A stretch of DNA of 5,322 nt from an uncultured Moheibacter sp. Lineage in GTDB: Bacteria; Bacteroidota; Bacteroidia; Flavobacteriales; Weeksellaceae. The translations under genes and the position numbers were made by a program. Numbering within the stretch: position 1 is the stretch's first letter; each line of letters opens with the position of its first letter. Below the pieces are notes generated by a model. That model saw only the letters and a list, made by a program, of their open reading frames with translations, had not been told where the DNA came from and searched no databases. The stretch covers positions 1 through 5,322 of the forward strand of contig CALLXZ010000549.1 in NCBI GenBank assembly GCA_937875605.1, in the 5' to 3' direction. Shown one piece after another: positions 1-5,322 of this stretch.

Positions 1-718
1 TATCATATTTTCCTTTGTACCGAATGATGTATTCAAACGAACTTCCCGAATTACTACCGACTTGTCCGGCGGCGGCTTCGCGGCTCTGCTGATTGATCGC
101 ATTGGTAACATCATCGGGAACCAATCCATACGAAGCCATTTTTTCAGGCATTAACCAAATCCGCATGGAATAAGTTTTTCCACCAAATGCATTGGCATCT
201 CCGACACCTTTGATCCGCTTGATAGCCGGAACAACGTTAATATTTAGGTAATTCTGTAAATAAACATCATTATAATCCGGATTAGTCGTATAAAAAGACA
301 AATACATCAAAGCACTTGTCTGTTGCTTTTGAGTCACAACACCTGAACGGGTTACTTCTGAGGGTAGGAGAGGAGTTGCTCGCGCCACACGGTTCTGAAC
401 GTTTACCGCAGCGATGTCGGCATCAATTCCTTGTTCAAAAAAGACTTGAATACTCGCTGAACCATCATTGGTAGCCGAAGAAGTAATATAGGTCATTCCT
501 TCCACACCATTGATTTGCTCCTCGATAGGAATGATGACACTTCGTAAGACCGTTTCCGCATTGGCTCCTGAATAATTAGCAGAAACCTGAACAGTAGGAG
601 GTGCAATGTCCGGATATTGTGTGATGGGAAGACTGATTAGACCCAAAATACCCAGAATTACAATCAAGATGGATACAACAGCCGATAAGACTGGTCTTTC
701 AATAAATGTTTTTATCAT
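1..718 (-). CDS. RND efflux transporter, AcrB/MexB (HAE1) type, N-terminal part
   Basis: This is the inner membrane pump of a tripartite RND efflux system, which uses the proton gradient to expel drugs or other amphiphiles through an adaptor and an outer membrane channel. The gene starts with ATG at 718 and runs off the left edge, so only 239 residues are visible, about a quarter of the usual ~1050. I translated it by hand. It opens MIKTFIERPVLSAVV, followed by a first membrane helix (about residues 9-30), then LPITQYPDIAPPTVQVSA (30-47), the family hallmark. Further AcrB-like blocks are DADIAAVNVQNRV (99-111), LLPSEV (117-122), GVGDANAFGG (171-180) and YSMRIWLMPEKM (183-194), placing it in the first porter subdomains. 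Only 5 bases separate it from the adaptor stop codon, so the two are almost certainly co-transcribed. The proton-relay residues in the middle helices lie outside the window, and the substrate cannot be told from this part. Confidence 0.96.
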   Translation of the reverse strand, partial: MIKTFIERPVLSAVVSILIVILGILGLISLPITQYPDIAPPTVQVSANYSGANAETVLRSVIIPIEEQINGVEGMTYITSSATNDGSASIQVFFEQGIDADIAAVNVQNRVARATPLLPSEVTRSGVVTQKQQTSALMYLSFYTTNPDYNDVYLQNYLNINVVPAIKRIKGVGDANAFGGKTYSMRIWLMPEKMASYGLVPDDVTNAINQQSREAAAGQVGSNSGSSFEYIIRYKGKYD

Positions 719-723
719 CTTTT

Positions 724-1917
724 TTAGAATATGGGTTTAATGGAATTAGCAATACTATCTAAATTCGTTGGAATACTTTTTATAGCAGAACCTGTTTTTA
801 TTTTTCCGGTTCCTTCCGCTACCACTTTATCACCAGGTTTTACACCAGATTTTACGATAGCAAAATTATTGGCTCTATCCAGAATTTCAATTGTAACTGT
901 ACGAGCTGTGTCTTTATCCATTTTAAAAACATAAATCAAACCTTGCTGTTCAAAAGTGGCCGATTCGGGTACGATGATGGCATTTTTATAGGATTTAGGA
1001 ATGCGGATCATTCCACTGTTTCCATTACTCAAAAGTCCGTCTTTGTTGGAAAAGGATGCACGAAACTGAATGGTTCCCGTTTGCGGATTGATTTGTCCGG
1101 TTACGGTTTGGATTTTCCCTTTTTCAGAATAAATTTCATCGTTTGCCAAAACCAAATCGACTTCCGGTATATTTTTTAATTTTTCTTTTACATTTTTTCC
1201 TTCCGTTTCGGAAAGAAAATCCAAATATTCCCGTTCGTTCATGGAGAAATAAGCATAAACTTCGCCTACTTCTGAAACGGTCGTAATAGGGGTTTGATCA
1301 GAAGGTCCTACCAAACTTCCCTCTCGGAAATTGATCGCACCGACCACACCAGAAATCGGACTTCTTACCACTCCGAAATCAATATTTGCCTGAACACCAC
1401 TATATGCCGCCTTTGCTTGTTGATAAGCCGCTTTTGCTTGTGCTAACTGTCCTTCGGCACGCATCAGATTGGCTTTCGCAGTTTCTAATTGTACATTACT
1501 GATCACCTTTTTATCCACCAAAGGAATTAATTTATCGACTTCTACCTGAGCTGCAGTAACCGCTGCTTGTGCTGCGGTAATATTGGCATTGGCTGCATTG
1601 ATGCCTGATTTGGCAGCATTTGCATCCTGAGCTTGTACATTGGTTTCTAATTTAAAAAGAGGTTGACCTTTACTAACTATTTGGCCTTCATCTACATAAA
1701 CCTGTGTTATGTACCCTGAAATTTTAGCACGAACGGCATTGTTTACCTTTCCTTCGATGCTGACCGGAAAACTTTGATAACCGGTCATATCTCTTTGTGC
1801 TACTTCTACAACCGGAAGAGAAGGAGGTGGTGGAGCCTGTTGTTGATTTTCGTTTTTACAAGCTTGGAAAGCCGATAAACCCAATATGGAAACGATGATA
1901 TATTGCTTTGTATTCAT
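724..1917 (-). CDS. RND efflux periplasmic adaptor (membrane fusion protein, AcrA/MexA type)
   Basis: This protein bridges the inner membrane RND pump and an outer membrane channel in the periplasm. It has 397 residues, normal for the family. The N-terminus is a lipoprotein-like signal, with hydrophobic residues 6-19 ending FQAC (Cys20), then a Gln/Pro-rich linker (25-35). The -3 residue is Phe rather than the usual Leu, so lipidation is likely but not certain. The first half of the lipoyl domain is at about 62-91 (RAKISGYITQVYVDEGQIV and onward). An alanine-rich coiled-coil hairpin follows at about 92-181, with heptads such as AKAAYQQAKAAY. The second lipoyl half is near 182-215 (VRSPISGVVGAINFREGSLV), followed by the beta-barrel (about 216-300) and membrane-proximal (about 301-380) domains. 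The ATG at 1917 is chosen because it supplies the signal sequence and lies 7 bases after the regulator's stop codon. Substrate is not predictable. Confidence 0.96.
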   Translation of the reverse strand: MNTKQYIIVSILGLSAFQACKNENQQQAPPPPSLPVVEVAQRDMTGYQSFPVSIEGKVNNAVRAKISGYITQVYVDEGQIVSKGQPLFKLETNVQAQDANAAKSGINAANANITAAQAAVTAAQVEVDKLIPLVDKKVISNVQLETAKANLMRAEGQLAQAKAAYQQAKAAYSGVQANIDFGVVRSPISGVVGAINFREGSLVGPSDQTPITTVSEVGEVYAYFSMNEREYLDFLSETEGKNVKEKLKNIPEVDLVLANDEIYSEKGKIQTVTGQINPQTGTIQFRASFSNKDGLLSNGNSGMIRIPKSYKNAIIVPESATFEQQGLIYVFKMDKDTARTVTIEILDRANNFAIVKSGVKPGDKVVAEGTGKIKTGSAIKSIPTNLDSIANSIKPIF

Positions 1918-1924
1918 ATAGTAA

Positions 1925-2476
1925 TTATAAAGTATGTGTAAGTTTTTCTATTTTTTCAATTGTTTCAGTAAGTCGGTTGATGGAATTTTCCAAATGGTTT
2001 ACATAGATTTTTCCCTTTTCCAAATCCATAGGACTTGGGTTTTGGATATAATTTAATCGGTATTGTGTTAATTTTTCCGATAAATATTTTTCCTGTGTGA
2101 GTCCGCTTCTGATTTTTTTTAACCGCATGGTTAGATGTTGCGGTGTGATTTTGTAGCGTCGTTTTCGTTCGCCGATTTTATTGTATTGACCGATGAAATC
2201 GTATTGTACCAACAAGTTCAAACTATTGGAAACCGAACTTTTACTTACGTTAAATGTTTCCACTAATTCATCAAATGTATAACCTTCTTTATTGCAATTT
2301 ACCAGAATATAGGCAAATATTTTTGCCGCCAGAGGAGGCAATTTAGAAGCTTCTGCATGATGAGCAGCCAATTCTTCAATTAATTCCGTCTTAATTTCTT
2401 CACTCAATTTTATCAAATTTTCAGCAAAAATATAGTTAGTTCGGTAATTACAAAACAAATCGAAATAAATTAACAT
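1925..2476 (-). CDS. GbsR/MarR-like winged-helix transcriptional regulator
   Basis: This is a DNA-binding regulator that probably controls the efflux genes directly downstream; it is the first gene of the three-gene run. The conserved entry block is ELIEELAAHHAEASKLPPLAAKIFAYI (31-57), as in GbsR-like proteins. It is followed by a helix-turn-helix (about 67-95, TFDELVETFNVSKSSVSNSL), a basic wing (GERKRRYKI, 102-110) and a charged helical C-terminus (151-180) likely to form a dimer. The ATG start at 2476 gives 183 residues, but the first ~20 (MLIYFDLFCNYRTNYIFAEN) are aromatic-rich, unlike the family, and contain a good promoter match on the DNA. TTG codons at 2416 or 2407 would give about 163 or 160 residues and begin just before the conserved block. 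No other ATG exists until the codon for residue 117. Repressor versus activator, and the ligand, cannot be read from the sequence. Confidence 0.88.
   Translation of the reverse strand: MLIYFDLFCNYRTNYIFAENLIKLSEEIKTELIEELAAHHAEASKLPPLAAKIFAYILVNCNKEGYTFDELVETFNVSKSSVSNSLNLLVQYDFIGQYNKIGERKRRYKITPQHLTMRLKKIRSGLTQEKYLSEKLTQYRLNYIQNPSPMDLEKGKIYVNHLENSINRLTETIEKIEKLTHTL
2425..2454 (-). promoter_or_regulatory. Candidate Bacteroidota-type promoter for the regulator-efflux operon
   Basis: Read on the minus strand, TATTTTTG (2432-2425) matches the Bacteroidota -7 consensus TAnnTTTG exactly. TTTG at 2454-2451 lies 18 bases upstream of it as a possible -33 element. It sits inside the ATG-initiated reading frame of the regulator, so if used, transcription would begin near 2418 and translation would have to start at a TTG codon. 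AT-rich DNA gives chance matches, so this is a candidate only. I found no better consensus match between 2477 and 2640 on this strand. Confidence 0.45.
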
Positions 2477-2500
2477 TTTTTTAATTTGGAGATAAATTCC

Positions 2501-2512
2501 ATCGTTTTGATT
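2501..2512 (+). repeat. Degenerate third copy of the yceI inverted-repeat motif
   Basis: ATCGTTTTGATT here differs from the first 11 bases of the yceI repeat arm (ATCGTTTGATT, 2584-2594) only by one extra T in the T-run. It lies 25 bases upstream of the regulator ATG. It may be a second operator half-site on the regulator side of the divergent region, though a chance similarity in AT-rich DNA is possible. Confidence 0.4.
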
Positions 2513-2519
2513 CTAAAAG

Positions 2520-2533
2520 AAATGCAAGCATTT
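2520..2533. promoter_or_regulatory. 14-bp palindrome, candidate operator
   Basis: AAATGC-AA-GCATTT is a perfect dyad with 6-bp arms and a 2-base centre. It sits in the divergent gap, 44 bases upstream of the regulator ATG. MarR-superfamily dimers usually bind short palindromes of about this size next to their own gene, so this is a plausible autoregulatory site. No binding is shown by the sequence alone. Confidence 0.4.
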
Positions 2534-2542
2534 ATTGATTAA

Positions 2543-2559
2543 TTATGGGAAATCCATAA
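2543..2559. promoter_or_regulatory. 17-bp hyphenated palindrome, candidate operator
   Basis: TTATGG-N5-CCATAA has perfect 6-bp arms around a 5-base spacer. It is roughly in the middle of the divergent gap, with its centre about 25 bases from the centre of the neighbouring 14-bp palindrome. It could bind a dimeric regulator. The arms share no obvious sequence with the other dyads, so it need not be bound by the same protein. Confidence 0.35.
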
Positions 2560-2583
2560 GTATATTTTTCTTATCATAGGTCA

Positions 2584-2639
2584 ATCGTTTGATTTATCCT
2601 ATCACCTACATTTGCCTTATAATTTTTAAATCAAACGAT
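2584..2639. repeat. Perfect 13-bp inverted repeat framing the yceI promoter
   Basis: The left arm ATCGTTTGATTTA (2584-2596) and right arm TAAATCAAACGAT (2627-2639) are exact reverse complements separated by 30 bases, with arm centres 43 bases apart (about four helical turns). The -7 element of yceI is almost exactly in the middle, the left arm overlaps the possible -33 TTTG, and the right arm ends one base before the yceI ATG. This fits a pair of operator sites for a dimeric or looping regulator better than an RNA hairpin, because a transcript starting near 2620 would contain only the right arm. The regulator that binds is unknown. Confidence 0.7.
2588..2614 (+). promoter_or_regulatory. Candidate yceI promoter
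   Basis: TACATTTG (2607-2614) is an exact match to TAnnTTTG. TTTG at 2588-2591 may serve as the -33 element, although the 15-base spacer is shorter than usual. The predicted start of transcription near 2620 leaves a leader of about 20 bases, which supports translation from the ATG at 2640 rather than the in-frame TTG at 2589. Confidence 0.55.
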
Positions 2640-3152
2640 ATGTCAATTAAATGGAATTTAGATAAAAGCCACTCAGAAGTACATTTCAAAGTGAAACACA
2701 TGGTAATTTCAACCGTTACGGGAGATTTTCTGGATTTTGACGCTTCGGCTGAATCGGATGATGAATCTTTTGCCGGTGCGCGATTTAAATTTTCTGCCAA
2801 AGTTGATTCAATCAACACAAAAAATCCGCAGCGTGATGAACATTTGAAAAGCGATGATTTTTTTAATGCGCCGGAATTTCCAGAACTTTCATTTAAAGGA
2901 AATGAATTCAGTGGGGATTCTTTGAAAGGAGAAATTACATTAAAAGGAATTACAAAACCTTTGACATTGCAAGCGGATTTTGGGGGCGTTATTACCGATC
3001 CCTACGGAAATCAACGAGCTGGATTTGAATTTACAGGACAATTGAACCGGAAAGATTTCGGATTAAATTGGAGTGCTACGATGGAATCCGGAGGTTTAGT
3101 TGTTTCCGATATTGTAAAATTATCCGTAAATTTGGAATTCATAAAGCAATAG
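2640..3152 (+). CDS. YceI-family protein (lipocalin-like fold, cytoplasmic)
   Basis: YceI-family proteins form a beta-barrel that in characterised members binds long isoprenoid or other lipid-like chains; the exact role is usually unknown. From ATG 2640 the product has 170 residues, a full-length single domain. Family blocks are WNLDKSHSEVHFKVKHM (5-21), NPQRDEHLKSDDFFNAPEFPEL (62-83), GEITLKGITKPLTL (97-110) and GFEFTGQLNRKDFGLNW (128-144). There is no signal peptide, unlike E. coli YceI, so it should stay in the cytoplasm. The frame extends upstream to a TTG at 2589, but that stretch (IYPITYICLIIF...) covers the promoter and part of the inverted repeat, and the domain begins right after the ATG. 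It is divergent from the efflux regulator and is followed by its own terminator, so it is probably a single-gene unit. A link to membrane stress or efflux is inferred only from position. Confidence 0.95.
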   Translation: MSIKWNLDKSHSEVHFKVKHMVISTVTGDFLDFDASAESDDESFAGARFKFSAKVDSINTKNPQRDEHLKSDDFFNAPEFPELSFKGNEFSGDSLKGEITLKGITKPLTLQADFGGVITDPYGNQRAGFEFTGQLNRKDFGLNWSATMESGGLVVSDIVKLSVNLEFIKQ

Positions 3153-3178
3153 AGCGGAATAACTAATCACACACAATT

Positions 3179-3216
3179 ACCTTGTTTCTTGATTTGAAGC
3201 AAGGTTTTTTGCTTTT
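3179..3216 (+). terminator. Intrinsic terminator after yceI
   Basis: A 10-bp stem (ACCTTGTTTC at 3179-3188 with GAAGCAAGGT at 3196-3205, one G-U pair) closes a 7-base loop and is followed by a T-run (3205-3210) and GCTTTT. It begins 26 bases after the yceI stop codon. On the minus strand the same hairpin is followed by AATTGTG, a poor U-tract, so it may only weakly stop transcription arriving from the convergent Omp85 gene. Confidence 0.88.
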
Positions 3217-3247
3217 ATGAATTCAGAATGAGGTAGTTAAATGGTTG

Positions 3248-4900
3248 TCAAAACCTCGTCAAAATCCCGAAATGGATTTTAGAATTCTTAAAATCAAAAT
3301 TCGTATCGGATTGTTTTCCTACGGCATAACTCAAATTAAAAACACCCAATTGTGTCAAAAAGGAAATTCCGGTTCCGATTCCTAAAAAATTTTCGTTTAG
3401 TTTACTGGTTTTATTTTCAACGAATGCATAGTCCCCAAAAAGTGAAATATAAAAGCCGTCGTTGGGCATAAATCGGTATTCCAGAGTGGTGATTCCATAG
3501 GCTGAAGCGAAAATGCTTTCTTCATTAAATCCCCGAATGCTCCCAAATCCACCGATACGGTATAGTTCGTTTTGGGAATAATATTCTTCATCACCAAATA
3601 ATCCGTATCCCTCAAGCTGGGTTTTTAGCAGGTGTTTGGGGAAAAGTTTGAAAATATAATAAGCGTGGACACCGACTTCGTATTGTGGTGTACTGGTTTC
3701 TACGAATTCTTCTGTTTCCGGATTGAGTTCACTATTTTTCCGTCTAAGTGCTTTTCCAACCAGATTGAGGGCAGATTTTCCTTCGAGCAAACGATTTTGC
3801 GTAGGTTGAAGAAATTCATAACTCAAACCGACTCCTGTTTTATTAAAGTCATCGTACAACAAAGCCATTTCGGGATATTCGTCCAGAACGAAATTGGAAC
3901 TTTCATAGCTCAGATTTAAACCGAGGTTGGAATTCATATTGATTTGATAAAAGAGTCGTTCTTCAATTTTAGTATTGACAAAAACACTGTCTTTACGGAA
4001 CATATTGAAATTGGTCTGTGTTCCAATTGCAGAACGAAAGAGATAAGGAATGCGTACATTCAAATCCAGCGATGTGCTTTTGTCGGCCGTTGCAATCCAA
4101 TTCAGTCGGATGCGTTCCATTCCATTGAAGTTATTATTCAATTCAATTTTTACATTTCCATTCAACTGAAAATCGCCATTTGCATCGTTCCCAAATCCCA
4201 AAACGCCATCAAAAAGATTGGATTTCACTTTTTTTACATAGAGATAAATGGAAGTAGAATCTGTATTGAAAAGGGTTTGAGGAGGACGAATTTCTTCGAT
4301 TAATAAATTATAACCCATTCTTTCCGAAATCTTTTTCAGTTCCGATTCGTTATAAATTTTTTCTTTTTTCAGTCCAAGCCCATGTTTGATATATCCTTTG
4401 GATAATTTTTCATAGCCTTCGACTTTTACGCCGTCAATAGTCCTTGCGGCAAACAGTTGAATTTTCAATGCAATTTGAGCTTCTCCGTTCCTATAACCCA
4501 TCGGCGAAATTTTAACTTCAGTAAATGGATATCCTTTTTCGGCATATTGAACATTCACTTTTTGAATCAAAGAATCCAGATTTTGAATTGCAAACCATTC
4601 TTCGTTTTTTTGAAAAATCGAATCATTTTTCACCCAGATTTTTTTATACATTTTTCCTTTGTTTAGATAAACTTCATTGTTTTTTATTGAATCTAAACGT
4701 AGTGTATAATATCCAATGGTTTTCAGGGAATCCAATGTTTTATACAGAAGTGAATCATGCGCAATTCGTTTCTGAAAGTCGGTTTCGTAGTTGTTTTTTT
4801 CGGATTTGAAATTGTAAAACGTATAAACAGAATCCTTTTTCTCTTGTGCTATTACAAAAGAAACCATCAGTAAAACAAATATGAGTAAACGAAACTTCAC
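3248..4900 (-). CDS. Omp85-family outer membrane protein (BamA/TamA/TpsB-like), short form
   Basis: This is a predicted outer membrane beta-barrel of the Omp85 superfamily, whose members insert or export proteins across the outer membrane. The product has 550 residues. A signal peptide (1-18, cleavage likely after VIA) precedes a periplasmic part of about 210 residues. That part looks like two POTRA domains, about 65-148 and 152-226; the second begins RTIDGVKVEGYEKLSKGYI. The barrel runs from about 229 (LFDGVLGFG) to the end. The strand-six loop motif IRGF is at 455-458 in GGFGSIRGFNEES, FGDYAF is at 488-493, and the protein ends in Phe as barrel proteins do. The start codon is GTG at 4900: an in-frame TAG lies four codons upstream and the next ATG would cut the signal peptide. 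It is far shorter than a five-POTRA BamA and closer in size to TpsB transporters, but no secreted partner lies beside it. The substrate is unknown. Confidence 0.9.
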   Translation of the reverse strand: MKFRLLIFVLLMVSFVIAQEKKDSVYTFYNFKSEKNNYETDFQKRIAHDSLLYKTLDSLKTIGYYTLRLDSIKNNEVYLNKGKMYKKIWVKNDSIFQKNEEWFAIQNLDSLIQKVNVQYAEKGYPFTEVKISPMGYRNGEAQIALKIQLFAARTIDGVKVEGYEKLSKGYIKHGLGLKKEKIYNESELKKISERMGYNLLIEEIRPPQTLFNTDSTSIYLYVKKVKSNLFDGVLGFGNDANGDFQLNGNVKIELNNNFNGMERIRLNWIATADKSTSLDLNVRIPYLFRSAIGTQTNFNMFRKDSVFVNTKIEERLFYQINMNSNLGLNLSYESSNFVLDEYPEMALLYDDFNKTGVGLSYEFLQPTQNRLLEGKSALNLVGKALRRKNSELNPETEEFVETSTPQYEVGVHAYYIFKLFPKHLLKTQLEGYGLFGDEEYYSQNELYRIGGFGSIRGFNEESIFASAYGITTLEYRFMPNDGFYISLFGDYAFVENKTSKLNENFLGIGTGISFLTQLGVFNLSYAVGKQSDTNFDFKNSKIHFGILTRF

Positions 4901-4925
4901 TTTTCTGAAACGCTAATTAACGAAA

Positions 4926-4934
4926 CAAATTATA
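4926..4934 (-). promoter_or_regulatory. Weak candidate -7 element for the Omp85 gene
   Basis: On the minus strand TATAATTTG resembles TAnnTTTG with one extra base and ends 25 bases before the GTG start. No TTTG lies at a suitable -33 distance. The rest of the 123-base gap between the two divergent genes (4901-5023) holds no strong dyad. Confidence 0.25.
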
Positions 4935-4999
4935 ATGAATTCAAATGAATCTATAAAAACTTAATAGCAAAGATTCTCGGTTTTCCATTTTTCAAACCC

Positions 5000-5007
5000 T
5001 AATTTTG
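5000..5007 (+). promoter_or_regulatory. Candidate -7 promoter element for selO
   Basis: TAATTTTG matches TAnnTTTG exactly and ends 16 bases before the selO ATG, implying a very short leader. No convincing -33 TTG is visible about 19 bases upstream, where the sequence reads TCTCGGTTTTCC. Confidence 0.45.
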
Positions 5008-5023
5008 TTTAAAATATACATTG

Positions 5024-5322
5024 ATGAAAAAGGATAATACCAAATTCCAATTCAATAATTCGTATCGTACACTTTCCTCTAAATTTTATGAAGATGTAAA
5101 ACCTTTTCCCGCTCCTCAACCGGAAATGCTTTTGCTGAACCAGGATTTATTGAAAGATTTAGATTTGGATAATATGAACAAAGAGGAATTAATTCAGGTT
5201 TTATCAGGAAATAAAATTGCGTTTGGCTCAGAGCCAATTGCACAAGCATATGCAGGTCATCAGTTTGGTCATTTTACAATGTTGGGAGATGGTCGTGCGG
5301 TTTTGCTGGGGGAACATTTAAC
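5024..5322 (+). CDS. selO: Protein adenylyltransferase SelO (YdiU/UPF0061 family), N-terminal part
   Basis: SelO is a pseudokinase-fold enzyme that transfers AMP from ATP to Ser, Thr or Tyr of target proteins; in E. coli it is linked to redox stress. Ninety-nine residues are visible before the right edge, out of roughly 480-520 expected. The start at ATG 5024 gives MKKDNTKFQFNNSYRTL, and the family signature follows at 71-97: PIAQAYAGHQFGHFTMLGDG then RAVLLGE. This matches the E. coli block around SGHQFG and LGDGRGILLGE. The catalytic aspartates and the C-terminal selenocysteine/cysteine site lie outside the window, so activity cannot be judged. It is divergent from the Omp85 gene with its own promoter-like element, so no functional link to it is implied. 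Confidence 0.93.
   Translation, partial: MKKDNTKFQFNNSYRTLSSKFYEDVKPFPAPQPEMLLLNQDLLKDLDLDNMNKEELIQVLSGNKIAFGSEPIAQAYAGHQFGHFTMLGDGRAVLLGEHL

Noticed and set aside
731..1179. Plus-strand open frames opposite the adaptor gene
   Set aside because: They mirror the reverse complement of a clearly coding region and show no domain or start context of their own.
2589..2639. Upstream TTG start for yceI that would add 17 residues including a hydrophobic stretch ending in Cys (PITYIC)
   Set aside because: It could look like a lipoprotein signal, but the -7 element and the inverted repeat lie within it, the YceI domain begins right after ATG 2640, and the added segment lacks an N-terminal positive charge.
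2584..2639. Inverted repeat read as an invertible promoter (phase-variable switch), as known in Bacteroidota
   Set aside because: The interior is only 30 bases, much shorter than known invertible promoters, and no recombinase gene is nearby. An operator pair is simpler.
3275..3295. Palindrome GATTTTA-N7-TAAAATC near the 3' end of the Omp85 gene
   Set aside because: It is inside coding sequence for a C-terminal beta-strand, is made mostly of A and T, has no T-run placed as a terminator, and is likely to arise by chance from codon use.
3632..4303. Plus-strand open frames of 95 and 119 codons opposite the Omp85 gene
   Set aside because: They are rich in Phe, Ile and Cys with no family resemblance, and lie antisense to a well-supported gene; they are reading-frame shadows.
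4937..4948. Dyad ATTCA-AA-TGAAT between the Omp85 gene and selO
   Set aside because: Arms are only 5 bp in AT-rich DNA and are not aligned with a convincing promoter, so it is too weak to call an operator.

Overview
The window looks like an AT-rich chromosomal segment from a member of the Bacteroidota, most likely the class Flavobacteriia. This rests on three things: the protein types (a GbsR/MarR-type regulator with an RND pump, a YceI protein without a signal peptide, a short Omp85 protein, SelO), the lack of Shine-Dalgarno sequences, and several matches to the Bacteroidota -7 promoter element TAnnTTTG just upstream of genes. I cannot name a genus or species.

Layout. Positions 1-2476 on the minus strand form a compact operon, read right to left: a GbsR/MarR-like regulator (2476-1925), a lipoprotein-like periplasmic adaptor of the AcrA/MexA type (1917-724), and the N-terminal 239 residues of an AcrB/MexB-type RND transporter (718 to the left edge). 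The gaps are only 7 and 5 bases. An outer membrane TolC-like partner may lie beyond the left edge. Divergently on the plus strand is a cytoplasmic YceI-family gene (2640-3152) with a clear intrinsic terminator. Convergent to it on the minus strand is a 550-residue Omp85-family outer membrane protein (4900-3248) with a signal peptide, about two POTRA-like domains and a barrel carrying the IRGF motif. At the right edge the 5' end of selO (protein adenylyltransferase, YdiU family) starts at 5024 on the plus strand.

How the parts may work together. The regulator, adaptor and transporter form a drug/solute efflux module whose first gene probably controls it. The divergent region between the regulator and yceI is the most unusual part. 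In about 140 bases it holds a perfect 13-bp inverted repeat centred on the yceI -7 element, a degenerate third copy of that repeat on the regulator side, a 14-bp palindrome and a 17-bp hyphenated palindrome. This suggests a shared operator region linking the efflux operon and yceI, which is inference. The Omp85 gene and selO look like independent genes reading away from each other across a 123-bp gap.

No RNA genes, insertion sequences, CRISPR arrays or integration sites were seen. The genes themselves belong to known families; I see no clearly new multi-gene system here.
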